The notes: a model not told the origin generated them from the sequence alone. DNA of 64,000 nt from Massospora cicadina (GCA_022478985.1 JAKSZP010009633.1:1-64000), one strand, 5' to 3'; shown: positions 11,160-21,720, numbered from the stretch's first letter. Program-made: numbers and translations.

Positions 11160-12216
11160 TGTTCAGTTTTAAGGATTTACTAACTTGGTTGATACTCCTG
11201 CTTTGATATTTGGGAAACGTTTTTGAAGATATATTCTAAATTCTGCTTTGTGTCTTATGGTATTTTTTAACTGTTCTGAAGCTCAAAAAGCTAAAGCAAT
11301 AATATTTGACTCTTCTGGTCTCTTCTAGGTATTTTTCTCTCTCTAATTGGGAACTCTCTTGATTCAGGTAATAATGACAAGTTCCCTCAACGCTTGTCTA
11401 CACTTCTTACTATGAAGATAGAATTAAAATAGACAATATATGACGAGAAAAATATTCTATGATAAGATAATGACTCTATTTCAAGGCCAAGAGACATTAA
11501 TTAATACCTCTAGGGCATTCTCTGGCATAATCATCTATTAAATAGTTTTTAAAGCCATGTCAATCCTCTACGGATTATGGCAGTATTTTTAAAAATCCCT
11601 AAGTTAATTCAGCCCTTCAATCTACATAATTACAATTATTCAGACCAATTTAAGTTACTTCTACTCTTTTTATTTGATATATTTTAAACGTAATAAAAGC
11701 ACCTCAGTGGCATATGTTTGCTTTTCAACCAGACCAATTACATTTTCATACAGATGATGAAATACAATAAATTGTGGAAATTTATGAGACTCAAATAATG
11801 ATGCACCCCTAATTGGGATGTCATCAGGCCTCTTGATAGTACTGTGTACTCCCTATTTGATCCATCCATGTGCAAGTACTATTGTGCCAATTACAAAGTT
11901 TGACATACATAGAAATTCATATTTATTAATTGTAATTGCATTTAAATTTGAAATTGCAATTAGTTTATGCTGTAAACCCACTTAATCTATACAAGTGGGT
12001 CCCATAATTGGCCATAATAATAGTATATCATAGCTATTATTTGCTACAATAATTGGATGTTCAGATGTAATTAAGGCGGTTTCAAGGTGAACCTGATTAA
12101 ATAGATTGTGCAGATAAATTAAGAAGGATCAAATAATCTATCAATGGGAGTAGTCTATCAGCATTGATGGTTTTATTGAAAGGTTTATTTTTAAATCAAC
12201 CATTAAAATCTAATAA
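11160..12216 (-). repeat. Gy3 3' LTR
   Basis: It aligns with 26,793-27,884: shared blocks include GATACTCCTGCTTTGATA-like, AAGCTCAAAAAGCTAAA, TAATAATGACAA, the AATGATGCACC block and CAATTAAGGCGG. This copy lacks the 18-bp retroposon tail and the duplicated 14-mer present at 27,211-27,256, which shows those arrived after the LTRs were made. Confidence 0.85.
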
Positions 12217-12955
12217 TTCCCCCCACTTCACTGGAATATAAACCCGAGTTTCCCAATTCTTCTTTAATGTCTGTAACAGCAACTCTTCAGCATACCTCAA
12301 TTTTTCAAGAGATCTTAGTCCAGATAAGTGTTATTAGTTTGACCAATTGGACCAAACATTATATATGCATATGTTCCTAGGATTATTTTGGGAGTTAATT
12401 TGAATTATCTCATTCTTGCGCCAACTGTCATTATATCTATTCAGCCCTAATTATTGTCATTCAACAATAAGATGGGGCCAAATTGTTGCACAAAGATGAG
12501 GAATCTATTCCAGAGTAACCTCTCCATTCAAAATGAAAGGAATAAAACCTTTATTAATTTTATTTTTTATCAATTCAACTATTTTTTAAAATTTAATTTA
12601 TTTATTATTGACTATATATAATGTTTACTTTTGCTATTATGTGCATTTTCCTATTCCTTTTTTCATAAGCTTATATACTTTGTTAATATATATATTTTTT
12701 TAACTATATCTTATATTTATCATCTTCCTATAAATGGTTTTTTTCTTCTAACTGGCCCTTTTTTAAATCTTCTCATAAATTTTTCATTGACTCATTTATA
12801 GATATGTCCTGTTTTACCCTCTTTGATTCTGTAAACAAACCTTTTTCTTCTCAATGATCAAAAATGGGCATACCCTAAGGTAATTTAACTTCTGTACTTG
12901 GCATAATCCGTGAATATTACATAATTGTACCTCATTGTCAATCACAAATTTGGTC
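12217..12955 (-). other. Gy3 3' untranslated region, very AT-rich
   Basis: Immediately next to the 3' LTR, minus-strand AAGTGGGGGGAA (complement of 12,217-12,229) is the likely polypurine tract that primes plus-strand DNA. The rest, above all 12,540-12,760, is long A/T runs. No protein motif was recognised, and a GPY/F-like tail is not convincing. Confidence 0.6.
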
Positions 12956-13216
12956 AAATTATATCAATCTTTAAAATTCTTTTTCATGTTAAGCCTTTTC
13001 AACAGCAAACTGCTATCAAAGGCCTGAGCCTGCAGCTTGATTAAAGTATCAGTGAGCTTCTCAGCATACTACTGGTAATTTTTCTCCTCAATATCTTCTG
13101 AGACTGAATTCAGTAGTGATGGTAGGGCTGGATGCCTTCCATATGAATCCTGCAAAGTGACATATCAGTGTCATAGTGATTGGATATGTTGTAGCCAAAC
13201 ATGGCTGAGCCTAGGA
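12956..13216 (-). pseudogene. Gy3 integrase, C-terminal part
   Basis: Minus-strand frames give GYNISNHYDTDMSL (about 13,150-13,195), then YGRHPALPSLL and an E/K/Q-rich helix. They match the post-catalytic part of the Gy4 and Gy5 integrases (AYNISYHS and YGRAPRLPS). The upstream catalytic part of the same gene is 7.9 kb away at 21,156-21,720. The sequence breaks at ACGTT (13,217-13,221). Confidence 0.75.
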
Positions 13217-13333
13217 ACGTTGTAAGTCCCGGGGAACGTCCTCAGGGCGTTGATTGGGCCATTTTCCCATTCTAAGTAAAAAGGTACCAAAGAGGGCAGT
13301 TGTAACCCTTGTTACTCAGGCGATATTGCCTAC

Positions 13334-13707
13334 ATGGTAGACAAGCGCTTGGTAACAGTTCTTCAGCTTCAAATCTCTCCCCCAGTGCCCAAACTAACCT
13401 CAGCAGAACTAGTACAGTTAATCAGGGAAATCTGTACTGAGATTACCAAAATGAAATTGATTGGTCCGAAATTGAGTGGCACTCAGCCCAATGTTCAGAT
13501 TCCAAGTGGTCAAAAAGGGAAGAAGACTGATTCATAGGCTGGAATCACCAACAGTTTTGATTCAGTTAACACTATGATTGTAAAAATTGACCCCTTCCCA
13601 AAATTGTGAGGGATCACCCCCAATGGGCAGGTAATAGCAACAAACACCATCAACGAGGGTTTGAAGCTCCCTTTTGGCAAACCAGGCGTTGTGGCCAACA
13701 CAACGCC
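13334..13707 (+). pseudogene. Y1 hypothetical frame, first part
   Basis: A plus-strand frame opens at ATG 13,334 (MVDKRLVTVLQLQ) and reads 67 residues to a stop, then continues in the same frame past a few stops to 13,707, where Gy4 is inserted. The protein is moderately hydrophilic, with an SAELVQLIREICTEI helix-like stretch and a KKGKK-type basic patch near residue 60. I recognise no family. The same codon phase continues at 20,214 once Gy4 and one TSD copy are ignored, so the frame predates Gy4. Confidence 0.4.
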
Positions 13708-14121
13708 TGTCAGCGCTACAGTTCTTTGGACTGGCGCTGGGGTTTGTGGTGGCTTGAAGCTGGAAAAATTGGAAAGAGTGCCAAGGAGGAAATGGGAAAA
13801 ACGGGTTAGAATATCAAATATTTTATTAAACTAAAAGGCTTCGATATTTATAGGGTGCGTTAAGACTTGGTGCCTTTGGGATTGTTGGGGCCTCATCCAA
13901 TCAGGATCTTTACTGATCTTTTAAATGGCCTCCTCATGGGCGTCCTTAATGGATAGCATCACTCACCTGACTGAATGGGTGGAGATGCTGCCCCACGTGA
14001 CTCAGGAATAGGTGAGGATGATCCTGAAATAGATTTAACTCAAGTAGGTTTGACAACCAATTTAGAACAGCCTGATTCAGAAGACAGGAATTTGGTACAA
14101 TTTTTATCTCAAATCCTGACA
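13708..14121 (-). repeat. Gy4 3' LTR
   Basis: 414 bp, TGTCAG to CTGACA. Against the 5' LTR my hand count is about 48 transitions, about 8 transversions and two single-base indels, roughly 13 percent divergence. Apparent open frames inside it are not genes, because they recur as LTR at 19,800-20,213. Confidence 0.96.
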
Positions 14122-14155
14122 AGGCCCCCCTCAAGATCCTGTCAGAGGGGGGTAT
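14122..14155 (-). promoter_or_regulatory. Gy4 polypurine tract region
   Basis: The plus strand reads AGGCCCCCCTC directly after the LTR, so the minus strand has a GAGGGGGGCCT purine tract abutting the 3' LTR, the expected plus-strand primer site. A second G-rich tract follows at 14,145-14,153. Confidence 0.7.
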
Positions 14156-14239
14156 ATAGCCAAAGGAACCAACCATGCACCCAATTTACAATAGTCCCTT
14201 GATTGATGTCAGCAATGGAGTACTCAGACTTCACCATAT

Positions 14240-15330
14240 GTATGACTTTGTAGGGTTCATACCACAGTACGTTGAGCTTATTAGTTCAGCCTCCAGGTCA
14301 ATGATGATAAAAGAGAATGAGGTCACCTAGTTAAAAATCTGGTAAGGAGGGTCATCTGAGATTTGATCGAGATGTCTCTCTTCCAGTGGTGGTGATAATG
14401 CCTTGAGTGGCTTGGGCTTGGAGCCAGACAATTTCATTGTCTAGAGCCCTCATAGTTAAATCAGAGTTCTCAGGGGTGGAGGCTTTGAGCAGTGGCTGGA
14501 CGCTACTAGGTAGCCGAGGTGCCCGCCCATACAGGGCTTCAAATAGGGACATCTTGATGACATGGTGATAGCTTACCCAGAAGGCAAGCAAGGCGCTGGT
14601 CAGATAATGGTTCCAACGGGCAGGATCTGAGGCGGCCACCTTCCGTAGAATGGAACTGAGTCATGTTAGTGCGTTCTACCACCCCATTAGTAGAAGGGTG
14701 GTAGGGGGCAGAGAAGCTCTTGGTGGTGCCAAATAGCGAAGTTAGTTCCTGTACTACCTGGGAGGTGAAATTCAACCCATTGTCCAGAAACAAGGTCTGG
14801 GGGCACCCATGCTGGGTGAAAACAGAGCGAACAAGAAATAGGGTGGTAGCCTTAGCGGTGGCTGCATGGACTGAGATCGCCTCAACCCACTTAGTTAAGT
14901 GGTCTATGGCTAGGATAATATACTTGTGACCATGCAGCCCAGTGGGAAGGGGACCCACCACATCAATACTCACAACATTGAAAGGTTTGTTCGGGGCAAC
15001 AACTGAGTGCTGATATTGAGGGTTGGCCTGGTCTTGGGATCTGCAGGTCATAAAAGCTTCCAGAACCTCTTGGATGGTTTCTACCATTCGGTCCCAGTAG
15101 CAGCATGACTTCAGCCATTCATGGGTCTTCTTAACCGCACCATGTCCAACAGTAGAATGGCCTTCCAGGATGACGTCTGTTTAAGAGGAGAGTCAGATGT
15201 AGGGAAGCTACTTCTTGTTGACCCTCTTTTGTAAAATAGCCCATCCTTGATTTGAGTGTCTTGAGTCATTCGGTGGAGTTTGACCTGAACCTCAGGGATT
15301 TCCTGTTCCCATTGTACGGGCTGTCCAATC
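14240..15330 (-). pseudogene. Gy4 integrase, catalytic triad intact but frameshifted
   Basis: The minus strand carries an HHCC zinc finger (GHSTVGHG at about 15,150-15,170; MTC near 15,045, one Cys lost). The core frame 15,087-14,539 has catalytic Asp42 (SIDVVG, 14,962-14,964), Asp102 (LDNG, 14,782-14,784) and Glu138 (VERTN, 14,674-14,676), exactly the D,D-35-E spacing. A frameshift near 14,640 moves the C-terminal part (SYHHVIKMSLFEALYGR) into another frame ending near 14,352. A GPY/F-like tail (YEPYKVI) lies near 14,240-14,270. It is the best-preserved integrase core of the window. Confidence 0.9.
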
Positions 15331-15379
15331 AGGTCATAGAGCTAATCTTCCTTGGGGGTCAGGACCACTAATACTGGCA

Positions 15380-16750
15380 TCCTGGAGAGGCTGTCAGCAT
15401 AGATGGTGTATAGCACCTGCGCGGTGGATGATGGTTAAGTCATAGCTTTGCAGTCGTAGGGCCCACCTGGCAACTGACCATCGGGGTTTTTCATTTGTTG
15501 CAGCCACCGGAGGGAAGAGTGGTCTGTAATAATAGTAAAATGTGTACCATAGAGGTAGGGCCAAAAATGTTTGATGGCTAAGAGAACGGCTAGACATTCC
15601 CTCTCAGTGACACTGTAGTTCCGCTCAGCCTTGCTTAGCTTCTAAATAAAATAAGCCACAGGATGATTGACCTGGTCCTCAACATGCTGAGCCAGGATAG
15701 CTCTGACCGCGACGTCGCTTGCATCTGTAAACAGTAAGAAAGGTTGGTCAGAGTGAGGATGAACTAGAACAGGTTTAGTACATAAGGCCATATGTAAAGC
15801 GTTGAAGGCCTGTTCCTGCTCAGGTCGCCACTTGAATGGTACGTTCTCTTGTAGGAGGTAGAACAACAGCTCAGCAGGTCAGCAAACCGCGGGATTAACT
15901 GATGGTAATAGCCCACCATACCTAGAAAGACTTGAATATCTCGTAGGCTTTGGGGGCGCGACATCTTTTCTATGGCATCAACTTTGCTGGGTATAGATTG
16001 GATGCCACGCTTGGAGACCTTGTGACCTAGAAACTCTATCTCAGGATGAAAAAAAGAGCACTTTGATGAGCTAGAGCTTGATGGAGGCCTTCCTGAGATG
16101 ATTGAAGACTTCCTTAAGATGCTCTACATGTACATTAAAGGTTCGCGAAAAAACGATGATGTCATCCAGGTAGACAAGGACACAGGAGAGCTTCAAGTAC
16201 CCAAGGATCCCATCCATGGCACGCTGGAACATGGCCGGGGCGTTGCAGAGGCCTTGGGGCTTCCAGGTGGGCTCAAACAGCCCCTCGTGGGCAATTAGAG
16301 CACACTTGGCTCAGTCTTCAGGGGCGAGCTCAACCTGCCAATACCCGCTGGCAAGGTCCATGGCTGAGAAGAACTGGGAACCCGCAAGCAGATGGAGAGA
16401 ATCATCAATCCCGGACAGAGGATAGCTGTCCTTCTTGGCGATGGAGTTGAGTTGTCAATAATCCATCACCACCCGGTGCTTGCCATCTATCCTTTGGACC
16501 AGCAGAAGAGGGGAGGACCAAGGACTACGCGAAGGGACCAAGAGCCCAGCGTCAAGAAGCTGTTTGAGTTCTACTGTGACCTGGGCCTCTTCAACCTTGC
16601 TCTTTTGGTAAGGCTGGGACCAAAAAGGGGGTGTCCCCAGTTTCTACATGGTGGAGGACTCTGTTCATCCTTCCAAAATTGTAGGTTGAAGTGGAGGATA
16701 GATCTTAGTATTCCTCCAGGAGCTCCTGAACTTTAAGTCACTGTTCATCA
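15380..16750 (-). pseudogene. Gy4 reverse transcriptase and RNase H
   Basis: Minus-strand frames give the LSDEQ..ELLEEY lead-in and HHVETGD (about 16,650-16,740), SPWSSPLLLVQ and MDYxQLNS (about 16,440-16,540), MDLASGYWQ (about 16,330-16,360) and an intact YLDD box at 16,161-16,172 followed by IIVFSRTF. RNase H includes LLFTDASD (about 15,715-15,740) and a TDHSSLRWLQ segment (about 15,490-15,530). At least four frame changes and several stops separate these blocks. Confidence 0.9.
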
Positions 16751-16879
16751 GAGAGATCTTTCCCTATATTAGCATCGACCAAATTAACTGAGGGTGGTGA
16801 CTCCAAGCCCAAAGTCCCTTAAGTCCCCAAAGCTTCAAGCGTCGGCAACAGCCCCAATCAGTAACAGGAGGATGTAAGC

Positions 16880-17600
16880 AGCAGGTTAGTTTGGATCTAC
16901 AACTTTTGGTTTGTCAGTCAGGTTGGCTAGCAACACTGATATATATCTGGCATACGCTAGATCAAGGATCCTGGAGCAGGTCAGCACTTCCTTGGGATAT
17001 GGGTTATCTAGGCCTCGTACCTCCAGTAAGTACCCTGAGGGAATGTTGACATGGACCCGGGTGTTGACAATGACTTAGGATTTTGGGGGTATGGTAGTCA
17101 CCCGGGACAAGTAGATCGGCATCCCCTCTAATCCATCAACAGCAGGAGGGGGTAGTCAGAATCGAGTGCCCCAGATGTGATACTTGAGCTGATCAATTTG
17201 TCCTTTGGTCTCCAATAGGCAGGCTTGGGCCTTGAACTCAGCCCTAGAGTCATGAGCAGTCTCAAAAACCAGAGGGACTTGATGCCCTAGAAGGGAGAGG
17301 AAACCACCATTGTAGTGGAGAACCACCGAATAGTCTCAAAAGAACCGTGTCCCAGGGAGCAGATCAAAGCTAGGGTTGTCCAGAGCAATAACGGTTGTAT
17401 CTAAAGTGAGCTTTCTGAACCAAATCAGTAGGGAGGAATAGGCCCCTATGGATCAGGTGCACTGGGGGCCAGCCGTTCCATACTCCATGTAGTGCAACAT
17501 ATGGGGGCGACCTTGATGCGTTTCATCAGCTTGAAAGAGATGATGTTCATGGGGGGCCACTATTGGCTATAGCGTAAACTGGAATCTTATGGACCTGAAT
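16880..17600 (-). pseudogene. Gy4 aspartic protease, catalytic Asp lost
   Basis: The minus strand at 17,556-17,564 reads Asn-Ser-Gly where the retropepsin D-S/T-G box should be, followed after a one-base shift by MNIISFKLMKRIKVAP. The flap/body segment FDLLPGTRFF lies near 17,340-17,385. Gy2 has the intact DSGS at the equivalent site, so the Asp to Asn change is a degenerative transition. Confidence 0.8.
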
Positions 17601-17636
17601 GGCAACTCGAGTAACCAAAATCCCAGACTGGGGAGG

Positions 17637-19739
17637 TTATGTAAGGAACATGGGAGAATCATCAGAAGAAGAGTAAGCAGTATCAATGTCTTTATTGTCA
17701 TCAGATACCACAACTACTTCCTCAGAAATGATGACTTCTGTTTTAAGTGCGGGGGATACTTGAGGCTGTGCAGGGATGTCAGCATGGAGCGCCTCGTAAT
17801 TCATGCTGACGACTTTTTTCCGCCTCCTCAGCAAGACGTTTCCAGCAGGTCATAGCTCTATGTCTAAAGCCATTGCAATAGGTGCATCGAGGATGGGTGT
17901 TCTTCTGATTTTTGACTATATGGACCCTAGGGCGGTTAGAGGGGCCAGTAGTCATGGCCTTAAAGTGTAGGATCGAGGCAGGTATCTTGTTGAGGGCATC
18001 CTTAATCTCCCTGATACAGGTGAACCCGTTATTCTGCCTGATCATGTGCATTTGGACCTCAGGATAGGACCCCAAGGTGGAGATGACAGCAGTGATGGCG
18101 TTGTCCAGAGTGATACAGTTCGTTGTGACCAAAGGTTGTGCCTGGGCATAGAACCAGTTAGCAAACTCCATAGGGTTTTCTCCTTTGTTCAGTTGAATGC
18201 CCATGACCGCTTGCTTCTGGTTGGCCAGGGCTTGGTTGCTGCCAAACTCTTGGATCAGGGCATTACGGACCTGTTCCCAGGTATTACACTCCTTCAAATG
18301 GGGAGTCATGATTTCCTGGGTGGTGCTGTCTAAACAGGAGTGGATATGCTTCACCCTTTGTCGATCAGTGGCCTCCTCCATGGAACTCTCATAGGCATAC
18401 AGGAAGGAGGCGATACTTTCCCATCTGGGGGTGAACCTTTCCTTGAAACTAGGTTTAAAGTTAGCTACAATGGGAGTGGAAAGGGTGTTAACGCCTGAGA
18501 TAGGGATTGGCTCTGAGATCATCGTTTCTGCATAATCATGAGGAACCCGCTGATCTAACTGCCTCCATAAGCCCTCTAAGTCCTCTTGGATGTAGTCCCA
18601 ATTCCAGCTGAGGGTGGACGCAGAAGCCTTATGGGCAACCTGCTCCTTTAAGGATTGAATCTCGGCGTTCTGTAGATGGAGCTGGTTTTCAATGGTGGCC
18701 AACCGGGTTTTGAGCCCACAACAAGTTGTCTCAAGCTAAGAGATATGGGCGTCAGTAAGCTTTGTGAAGGCGCCGAGGTTATCCATCTCATTTGACAAAG
18801 CTTCGATGGAGACCCTGGGTCAAGGGAGACATCAACTGGCCAGAGCTTGCACCCCAATGCCACCTTTTGGATTTGATCCCATAAGGCAGCCAGGGTGGTC
18901 ATTACATCCCTTTGCCAGGGGTCTTCAGGTTTGCCCAAGGTTGAAGGGCCTGGAGGCCCTCGAGGCCCATGTGGTCCTTTGGGTCCGGCTGGCCCTTAAC
19001 GCCCCTCAGGACCTTCTGGCCCAGCACCCGTGGGGGGTAGTCATGAGAGGCCAGCTCTTGGTAGTGCTGCCATAGGGATTGTACCAGTTCTTTGACTTGT
19101 TGTAGAATCTGGGCCCATGTTGCTGCAAATAGCTGGGCGTTTTGGCGAAATTGCTCCTCGAGGAAGCCAGAGATTCCACTATCCAGTACTACAATCTGAT
19201 CGCGGATCTCATTAATTAATCGCCAGTTATCAAGAATAGCTTTACAATTGTCATGCATGAAGGAGGAGGCGGCATCATAAAAGTCAAAAATGTCGGAATG
19301 TAAATTCTGGGTGATCCCTAGTTGCTGGGAGACCTCCTGATGGTGTAATCTGACTAACTGGAGGAGGTGATGGATAGTGGGGTGAACAAAGTTATGAAGT
19401 TAGTGGTCAGGACCCAGGGTAAGCTCCCCAGCTGGCAATACGGCTGAGGTGTAGATGTCCCGCATTGTGGAAGGTATGGAGGAGGTGCGGAAGCAGCTAG
19501 AGCAGGCGCCCTCAGAGTAGAAGCCGTTTAGTAATTGTTGAATGACATCATTGATATGCTCATACTGGAGTTAATATTGGCTCTCAAACTAGGGAGGGCA
19601 GCGAGAGTTGAAAGGCAGCGCGAAATTCTAGCCTTTCTGGCTGCGAAGGTGGCATTGCATACCATGATGTACTAACCCATTTTGTAACGCTCCTCAATTG
19701 ACCAGTCATTTGGTCATCAGGGCTGTTATTGGTTTCCAT
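17637..19739 (-). pseudogene. Gy4 gag with CCHC zinc knuckle and collagen-like tract
   Basis: The likely start is ATG at 19,739 (METNNSPDD), 41 bp after the primer-binding site. Minus-strand frames then give a coiled N-terminal region, a Gly-X-Y tract (18,945-19,030), and a long open stretch 18,702-17,779 (307 residues) with the gag core (FLYAYESSMEEATDRQRVKHI region) and a knuckle C-X2-C-X4-H-X4-C at residues 273-286 (17,845-17,886). The frame then shifts by one at a run of six A/T (17,814-17,819) into an acidic tail ending at 17,637. Gag packages the RNA genome; this copy has several frameshifts. Confidence 0.85.
18945..19030 (-). other. Collagen-like Gly-X-Y tract in Gy4 gag
   Basis: One minus-strand frame reads GAG-PEG-PEG-R, a stop, then GPAGPKGPHGPRGPPGP: about nine Gly-X-Y triplets. 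The flanking gag segments are in other frames now, so at least one indel lies on each side. The nucleotide tract is recognisable, degraded, in Gy2 near 8650-8690. Confidence 0.7.
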
Positions 19740-19779
19740 TTTTGTGATAGACGTTTTCACTGAGGTCAGCTCAGAGCCC

Positions 19780-19795
19780 CCTGTAGTGAGCACCA
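19780..19795 (-). promoter_or_regulatory. Gy4 primer-binding site
   Basis: Minus-strand TGGTGCTCACTACAGG starts four bases inside the 5' LTR. The identical 16-mer follows the 5' LTR of Gy6, and a one-base variant follows that of Gy5. It would pair with a tRNA ending CCTGTAGTGAGCACCA. Confidence 0.85.
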
Positions 19796-19799
19796 CTTC

Positions 19800-20213
19800 T
19801 GTCAGTGCTACAGTTCTTCAGACTGGTGCTGGGGTTCGCGGTGACTTGAAGCTGGAAAAATTGGAAGAGCGCTGAGGAGTAAAAGGGAAAAATGGGTTAA
19901 AATACCAAATAATTTACTAAAGTAAAAGGCTTTAATATTTATGGGGTGCGTTGGGACTTGGTGCCTTTGGGATTGTCGGGGCCTTATCTGATCAGGATCT
20001 TTACTGATCTTCTAGAATAGCCTCCTCGTGGGCGTCCTTAATGGATAGCATCGCTCACCTGACTGAATGGGTGGAGATGCTTCCCCACGTGACTCAGGAA
20101 TAGGTGAGAATGATCCTGAAATAGATTTAGCTTGGGTAGGTTCATTGACTGATTCAGCACAGCCTGATTTGGAAGATGAGAATTTAATACAATTTTCATC
20201 TCAAATCCTGACA
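19800..20213 (-). repeat. Gy4 5' LTR
   Basis: 414 bp, TGTCAG to CTGACA, the right-hand copy and therefore the 5' LTR of this minus-strand element. It is followed by the TSD ACGCC. Confidence 0.96.
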
Positions 20214-20554
20214 ACGCCTTTGACAGAACGAATGGCCCAGCGACCCAGCATGGGTGGGTTGGCTATCCCAAACCTTTTCCCAACAAATTGGGACCACCCC
20301 TATGTTGGGTGGCCTTAGGGGATTCCCGCTGCTTGTCAGGCAAAACGCTTTCACACCAACCATTGGAAATGTAGCTGAGCCTCAGTTCAGAAGTTCAAGG
20401 TTGAACTGACAGTGACTCAGCCTGCCACCAAATTCTTCGATGTCAGTTCCCAGTGAACTTATCCACCCCATTCCTGAACAATTCGCCAGTTAGGTCAAAA
20501 TTGAGGGTCACAATCCTGGATTGTCCCCACATCAATTGACTACTATTTAATCAG
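20214..20554 (+). pseudogene. Y1 hypothetical frame, middle part
   Basis: Directly after the Gy4 TSD the plus strand reads on (PLTERMAQRPSMGG) to a stop at 20,316, continuing the phase of the frame that ended at 13,707. The following 240 bases contain several stops and read as a decayed continuation. No family is recognised. Confidence 0.4.
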
Positions 20555-21058
20555 TTGCATTGCACTAAGAAAATTGTTGGTCAATTTCTTCCTTTTCCTT
20601 TTGCAATAAAATTTTGCCCCAAAAAACCAATCAATTTTGTTTTTCTTGATTACCTTCTGGCTGCATCCCCAATGGCTTTTCCCTGGTGGACCTTTGGTCC
20701 GTATACTGGATGGGCTCTACCAGTACTTATGGTCATTATGGCCCCCACTGTCATAGATTGGATTCAGCAAGCTAGATACTTCTGGAAATTTAACCCTGTC
20801 ATTATGAACTTTTGTCAACAATATACTGAGATCTTGTGGCCTTATGTCCAACATCTTCAAGCAAGGATCCGCCCCCTTGTCTCCCCAGACAAATCAGTCC
20901 CATATACCAATGAACTTTTTGAAACCATATCAGTGGTTCCGCCCCCAGCAGTAAGACCTCCAGGGTCTGAGGCAGGATCATTTTGGTTTGTTCTCAGAAT
21001 CATATTCACTGTTGTTCTACACCAACGATTCGTCATTTCCCAATGCCCAGCTCCATAA
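20555..21058 (+). pseudogene. Y1 hypothetical ORF, 167 codons, one hydrophobic segment
   Basis: This is among the longest uninterrupted frames of the window (ATG 20,555). Residues about 52-72 (WALPVLMVIMAPTVIDW region) are a plausible membrane segment. It is followed by an aromatic-rich stretch (RYFWKF, EILWPYVQHL), a Pro-rich part (VVPPPAVRPPG) and a second hydrophobic patch near residue 145. A more likely initiator may be the in-frame ATG of MAFPWWTF at residue 46. I do not recognise it. It runs opposite to the surrounding Gy3 pol. Confidence 0.45.
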
Positions 21059-21155
21059 AACGTCATTTGGTCAGCAATGCCTCAGGCAATCTGGCTTGAT
21101 TTTTGGGTGCTTGCACATCCTGACTGGCAGGCCAGTCTAAACTTCTTCTGACGTT

Positions 21156-21720
21156 TTTATGACAAACGAGCTCCATTCAGTTGGCTTGTCCAAGGTTATC
21201 TTCCACAATGTTCACAATCATCCCATTTACACGCTCAACTGTTACATTTGTCTCAGGATATTAGGGAGCAGATAGAACACCTCTCACTCTTATCAATTGG
21301 TAGAGCTTCATGATACATTGTCAGTAAGATAACTTCTGTTATTAGTGAGGATAAACTGTGGACAACCATGTTTATGAATGACACTTTCCAGGATAAAATT
21401 TAGCCGTAGTTTCTGCTCCATACTTCCTGAATGGCCTTAGCTTCAACCCACTTGTCAAGTGGTCAATAGCCATGATGCTATGCTTGGCCCTGGATTTTCT
21501 AGTTGGAAGTGGTCTGACAACATCTATTGACATAAAATGACAATTAAATTTGGGCTAAACAAGCTGATATGAAGTGCTCTTTCATAATGATTTCTCACCC
21601 TGGTTTTTAGAGCAGCACCCCAGTGTCTCTTGAATATCAGAGTGCGTTGACTCCCAGTAGTAATGCTTTTTTAGATCCTCCTTCTTTTTTATCCACCATG
21701 TCCTATGACACATGAGCAGC
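21156..21720 (-). pseudogene. Gy3 integrase, N-terminal and catalytic part
   Basis: Minus-strand frames give HYYWES and the finger region (about 21,630-21,680), SIDVV with the first catalytic Asp (about 21,515-21,530), MAIDHLT, and TVERVNGMIVNI with the catalytic Glu (about 21,205-21,250). The central DNG motif is not recognisable. The frame is severed at 21,155 by Y1; the rest is at 12,956-13,216. Confidence 0.75.

Larger units (their letters stand above)
13708..20213 (-). mobile_element. Gy4: complete Ty3/gypsy element, 6,506 bp
   Basis: Both LTRs are 414 bp (13,708-14,121 and 19,800-20,213), begin TGTCAG and end CTGACA. The element is flanked by a perfect 5-bp TSD, ACGCC (13,703-13,707 and 20,214-20,218). 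Minus-strand order is primer-binding site, gag with CCHC knuckle, protease, RT, RNase H, integrase, polypurine tract. Frames are broken, but the YLDD and D,D-35-E residues survive. It interrupts Y1. Confidence 0.96.
13222..21150 (+). mobile_element. Y1: unrecognised 1.4-kb insertion in Gy3 integrase, itself split by Gy4
   Basis: The segments 13,222-13,707 and 20,214-21,150 together (minus one copy of the Gy4 TSD) form about 1,418 bp that interrupt the Gy3 integrase. They are flanked by exact direct repeats ACGTT at 13,217-13,221 and 21,151-21,155. The ends (GTAAGTCCC and CTTCTTCTG) are neither TG..CA nor an inverted repeat. Coding-like sequence runs on the plus strand, opposite to Gy3, and is less decayed than its host. 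I cannot place it in a known class. Confidence 0.65.

Noticed and set aside
20067..20318. 83-codon plus-strand frame starting in the Gy4 5' LTR and running across the TSD
   Set aside because: It joins LTR sequence with Y1 sequence; the matching frame in the other LTR (13,975-14,202) ends differently. It is a chimera of the insertion.
13222..21150. Y1 as a spliceosomal intron or introner (GTAAGT start, CTAAAC plus pyrimidines near the end)
   Set aside because: The right end is TTCTTCTG with no AG, and the direction is opposite to the host element's transcription.
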